Source: a bacterium (lineage in GTDB: Bacteria; Moduliflexota; Moduliflexia; Moduliflexales; JAUQPW01). Taken from it: a stretch of 46,542 bases of DNA. Position 1 is the first letter of the stretch. Each line of letters opens with the position of its first letter. Below, in pieces: positions 44,023-46,542 of the stretch. The position numbers and the translations under genes are program-made. A model generated the notes under the pieces. The model was not told the DNA's origin. It saw only the letters and a program-made list of their open reading frames with translations, and ran no database searches. The DNA lies in contig JAUQPW010000038.1 of the NCBI GenBank assembly GCA_030550175.1, positions 1 through 46,542 on the forward strand, given 5' to 3'.

Positions 44023-45369
44023 TTGAAAAAAACCATTTTAATTGCCGAAGATGACGTTAACGTAGCTGATGGGTTGGGCCAATACTTAAAAAAGAAAGAT
44101 TACGAAGTCATTGTGGCCTATGATGGGCTGAGTGCCCTGGAAATAGCTAAAAAGGAAGATATTAACCTCCTGTTGACGGATTTGCTTCTCTCTAAATTAT
44201 ACGGTCTGGATCTGATTCGAGAGATTAAAAAAGAAAAACCGGATATTCAATTCATTATGATGACGGCTTTTGGAGATATCGAACTGGCTGTTCAGGCCAT
44301 GAAAGAGGGGGCTTATGATTTCCTCACAAAACCTTTAGACTTGCGAAAGTTGGGAATTCTTATCGAGAAAGCTTTAGAGGTCCAGGTTCTTTCACTCCGA
44401 AACAGACAGCTACAGCAAACCTTAGAAGCCAACTATACTTTTTCCAATGTTATCGGTCGAAGTAGCCTCATGAAAAAGGTATTCGAAATCGTTCGACAGG
44501 TCTCTCCCCGGCGAAGTAATGTACTGATTTATGGAGAAAGTGGTACCGGAAAAGAACTTATTGCCAATGCCATCCACTACAACAGTCCTCGTGCCTCGAT
44601 GCCTTTTATCAAGGTCAATTGTGGGGCTTTAAGTGAAGGGGTTTTGGAAAGTGAATTATTTGGGCATGAGAGAGGAGCTTTTACCGGAGCCGTTTCAAAA
44701 AGAAAGGGGAGATTTGAATTAGCCCACGGAGGAACCATCTTTTTAGATGAGGTCAGTGAAATGTCCCCTGCGACCCAGGTTAAACTTTTAAGAGTTTTGC
44801 AAGAAGGAGAATTTGAACGGGTTGGTGGCGATAAAACCCTTAAGGTAGATATCCGGGTCATTGCAGCAACTAACAAAGATCTCTGGACGGCTGTTAAAGC
44901 AGGGAAGTTTCGTGAAGATCTTTTCTACCGACTAAATGTAGTTAAGATCGATTTACCTCCGCTCCGGGAGCGGAAAGAAGATATACCTTTTTTAGTGACC
45001 CATTTTATAGAAAAATTTAATAAAAAACATGACCTGGCTATTCAGGGAATTAACCATAAAGCCCTGGATCTTTTATCCCTCTATGACTGGCCTGGAAATG
45101 TAAGAGAATTAGAAAACTGTATAGAGTCTGCCATGTTATCCACCAATGGAAATTATATCCTTCCTGTAAATTTACCTGCCTATGTAAAAACACCGTCCCG
45201 GAATGAAAAAAATATTGTGATTCAGATCGGAACCCCCTTGGCCGAGATCGAACGATTGGTTTATAAAAAAACTCTGGAGGAAACCAAAGGAAATAAAACC
45301 AAAGCGGCGAGACTATTAGGAGTTGGTGTCAGAACAGTCCACCGAAAAGCTCTGGAGTATGGATTATAA
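44023..45369 (+). CDS. Sigma54-dependent response regulator (NtrC family)
   Basis: The 448-aa protein has a receiver (LLLTDLLLSK with the acceptor Asp; KPLD), an AAA+ domain with Walker A YGESGTGKEL, the sigma54-contacting GAFTGA in HERGAFTGAVSKRKGRF, GGTIFLDEVSEM, and a Fis-type HTH (NKTKAARLLGVGVRTVHRKA). It remodels sigma54 polymerase at target promoters. The start is TTG with a strong AAAGGGGGGAG upstream. Pairs with the preceding histidine kinase. NtrC-type pairs near pilin and secretion genes often control them, but I found no sigma54 promoter to support this here. Confidence 0.93.
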   Translation: MKKTILIAEDDVNVADGLGQYLKKKDYEVIVAYDGLSALEIAKKEDINLLLTDLLLSKLYGLDLIREIKKEKPDIQFIMMTAFGDIELAVQAMKEGAYDFLTKPLDLRKLGILIEKALEVQVLSLRNRQLQQTLEANYTFSNVIGRSSLMKKVFEIVRQVSPRRSNVLIYGESGTGKELIANAIHYNSPRASMPFIKVNCGALSEGVLESELFGHERGAFTGAVSKRKGRFELAHGGTIFLDEVSEMSPATQVKLLRVLQEGEFERVGGDKTLKVDIRVIAATNKDLWTAVKAGKFREDLFYRLNVVKIDLPPLRERKEDIPFLVTHFIEKFNKKHDLAIQGINHKALDLLSLYDWPGNVRELENCIESAMLSTNGNYILPVNLPAYVKTPSRNEKNIVIQIGTPLAEIERLVYKKTLEETKGNKTKAARLLGVGVRTVHRKALEYGL

Positions 45370-45378
45370 GATATAAGA

Positions 45379-45999
45379 ATGGTAGATCTCCTATCTGTTT
45401 ACTTTGAACAATTTACCTACGCAGGTATTTTTGTGGTTTTATTACTCTGTGGACTGGGTCTCCCACTTCCGGAAGAAACCGTCATTGTAGCCGGGGGATT
45501 CCTGGCCTATAAAGGATATACCAATCTTTATATGACCATGGTCGTATTGGTTATAGGAGCACTAACCGGCGATGGAATCATTTATTTTCTGGGTCGGAAG
45601 TGGGGAGACCGGGTCTTAGGAATTAAGTTCCTGCGTACCTTTTTAACCAAAGATAAGATTCGGAAAACCAGGGAATATTTCGACAGATATGGAGATAAGG
45701 CAGTTTTTCTGGCCAGATTTTTTGCCGGAATTCGACCGGTGACTTTTTTTATGGCCGGAACCATGGGGATGAAATCAAAGAAGTTCCTTTTGATGGATGG
45801 ACTGGCATCGGTGATAAGTATTCCCTTCAACACCGCTCTGGTTTATTATCTGGGAGCCGATATTGAACACCTAGTCTTGACCCTTAAAAGAGTGAATCGA
45901 ACCTTAATACTTATTCTCTGCCTGATCTGCCTTCTCTGGCTCCTCTATCAACAAAAAAAAAGATATAGTCCTGGTCAACCTTCCTGTCCAAAAGAGTAA
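45379..45999 (+). CDS. DedA-family membrane protein
   Basis: The 206-aa protein has about five hydrophobic segments and the DedA/SNARE-associated hallmarks: CGLGLPLPEETVIVAGGFLA, GDGIIYFLGRKWGDRV, FLARFFAGIRPVTFFMAGTM and FNTALVYYLGA. Members flip polyprenyl-phosphate or phospholipids across the inner membrane. The ATG is nine bases after the NtrC stop. A lysine-rich, soluble tail ends it. The region 46000-46413 after it contains only the rRNA leader. Confidence 0.9.
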   Translation: MVDLLSVYFEQFTYAGIFVVLLLCGLGLPLPEETVIVAGGFLAYKGYTNLYMTMVVLVIGALTGDGIIYFLGRKWGDRVLGIKFLRTFLTKDKIRKTREYFDRYGDKAVFLARFFAGIRPVTFFMAGTMGMKSKKFLLMDGLASVISIPFNTALVYYLGADIEHLVLTLKRVNRTLILILCLICLLWLLYQQKKRYSPGQPSCPKE

Positions 46000-46277
46000 G
46001 AATAATCTGGACTCTCCCAGGCCTGCTATCTTAGATCTCAGAACATAGATTTATCCTGGTCCATGTTTTATTCTTAGGTATAAAAACGGCCCTAACTGTC
46101 CAGGAGATTTTTACGGTCCTTTTTGAGGGGGCGAATTCAACCCTGTCCTTAATTTATAAAGAAAGTTAAAGAAATCCCTTGCTAATTTTGAAAAGAGCAA
46201 GTAACCTGGTAGGCAGGCATTGGATTTCAAGCCGAACGGTAAGTAAGTCGAGATTGGAAAGAAAGTGGAAGAAGCTG

Positions 46278-46306
46278 TTGCTAATATTAAAGCCAGATGC
46301 TATATT
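46278..46306 (+). promoter_or_regulatory. Candidate rRNA promoter
   Basis: TTGCTA (46278-46283) and TATATT (46301-46306) are 17 bases apart, 108 bases before the 23S start. TTGCTA also occurs at about 46178, so a second promoter is possible. No gene or other RNA lies between it and the 23S gene. Confidence 0.6.
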
Positions 46307-46354
46307 AAGTTTACGGAAGTAGTTATAAACTCATAAAATAAGTGCTTCATTTTT

Positions 46355-46367
46355 TGTTCTTTGAAAA
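46355..46367 (+). promoter_or_regulatory. boxA-like antitermination site in the 23S leader
   Basis: TGTTCTTTGAAAA resembles boxA (TGCTCTTTAACAA in E. coli), where NusB/S10 bind to prevent early stop. It lies 47 bases before the 23S start, as in rRNA leaders. Confidence 0.6.
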
Positions 46368-46413
46368 GTTTAAGTAAAGAAGCAACTGAGTATCTTAAGC
46401 CTAAAAATTTTAC

Positions 46414-46542
46414 AGTCAAGTTACTAAGAGCAGGCGGAGGATGCCTTGGGGCTAAGAAGCGAAGAAGGGCGTGGCAAGCTGCGAAAAGCTCTGGGGAGCC
46501 GCAAGCGGGCTTTGATCCAGAGATACCCCAATGGGGCAACCT
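46414..46542 (+). rRNA. 23S ribosomal RNA, 5' end (partial, runs off the window)
   Basis: The sequence AGTCAAGTTACTAAGAGCA, then GGAGGATGCC, matches the 5' end of 23S rRNA (E. coli GGTTAAGCGACTAAGCGTAC). GAAGGGCGTG, GCGAAAAGCTC and ATGGGGCAACC fit domain I. Start set by homology. No 16S rRNA or tRNA gene lies in the 414 bases upstream. Confidence 0.93.

Noticed and set aside
46000..46413. 16S rRNA or tRNA gene upstream of 23S
   Set aside because: No 16S 3' end (anti-Shine-Dalgarno region) and no tRNA T-arm or acceptor pairing could be found.

Overview
The window joins two very different pieces of DNA. Positions 1 to about 16,035 are GC-rich, and almost every gene there lies on the minus strand. 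From about 16,040 to the end the DNA is visibly more AT-rich and reads like the resident chromosome of a Gram-negative bacterium: type II secretion / type IV pilus-type parts, a lipoprotein, UppS, NtrB/NtrC-type regulators, a tryptophan cluster, and the 5' end of a 23S rRNA gene at the right edge. I cannot place the organism to phylum. A 23S gene with no 16S or tRNA just upstream, and an F420/LLM-type oxidoreductase, suggest a poorly cultivated environmental lineage.

Left region (0.1-16.5 kb): I read this as a decayed integron. At 16,292-16,483 (+) there is an N-terminal remnant of an integron integrase (HYSIRTEETYINWIKRF), with an ATA where the start should be and no catalytic domain. Diverging from it, the minus strand carries large 'cassettes' separated by attC-like sites. 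These have R''/R' boxes of the GTCTAAC/GCCTAAC...GTTAGRC type, paired L''/L' arms, and in two cases the stop codon of the preceding gene lies inside R''. In order from the integrase remnant: (i) a RecQ-type helicase with zinc ribbon and nuclease-like domain, split by one in-frame TAG, plus a coiled-coil membrane-anchored protein; (ii) a TerY-type vWA protein, a PP2C-like phosphatase, a kinase-TM-coiled-coil-HhH protein (a TerY-P triad), a small DUF4236-like gene split by one in-frame TGA, and a 39-aa ORF; (iii) an ACR3 arsenite exporter; (iv) a 1764-aa SF1 helicase with a C-terminal DUF559/MTES_1575-like nuclease. A DUF2269-like membrane protein gene follows on the plus strand. Genes (i), (ii) and (iv) look like a signalling-plus-DNA-processing defence island. 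Two of them carry an in-frame 38-39 bp repeat at exactly the same 72-bp offset.

Junction (16.04-16.92 kb): hairpins, the intI remnant, a MITE-like palindrome and a broken ORF.

Right region: gspF and three pseudopilin genes of gspH/I/J type (16.9-20.2 kb); an alpha/beta hydrolase; a small hypothetical; a histidine phosphatase and an O-methyltransferase leading into trpD-trpF-trpB-trpA-trpC (23.5-28.2 kb); a minus-strand operon of a small membrane protein, a lone receiver and an ArsB/NhaD-type permease; a secreted DUF5666-like protein; an acetyl-CoA synthetase-like ligase convergent with an LLM oxidoreductase; polX overlapping a TPR/SLH lipoprotein; uppS; a GspE/PilB ATPase; a periplasmic repeat protein with a strong terminator; a PAS histidine kinase with a sigma54 activator; a DedA protein; and the 23S rRNA gene with a promoter and a boxA-like leader.
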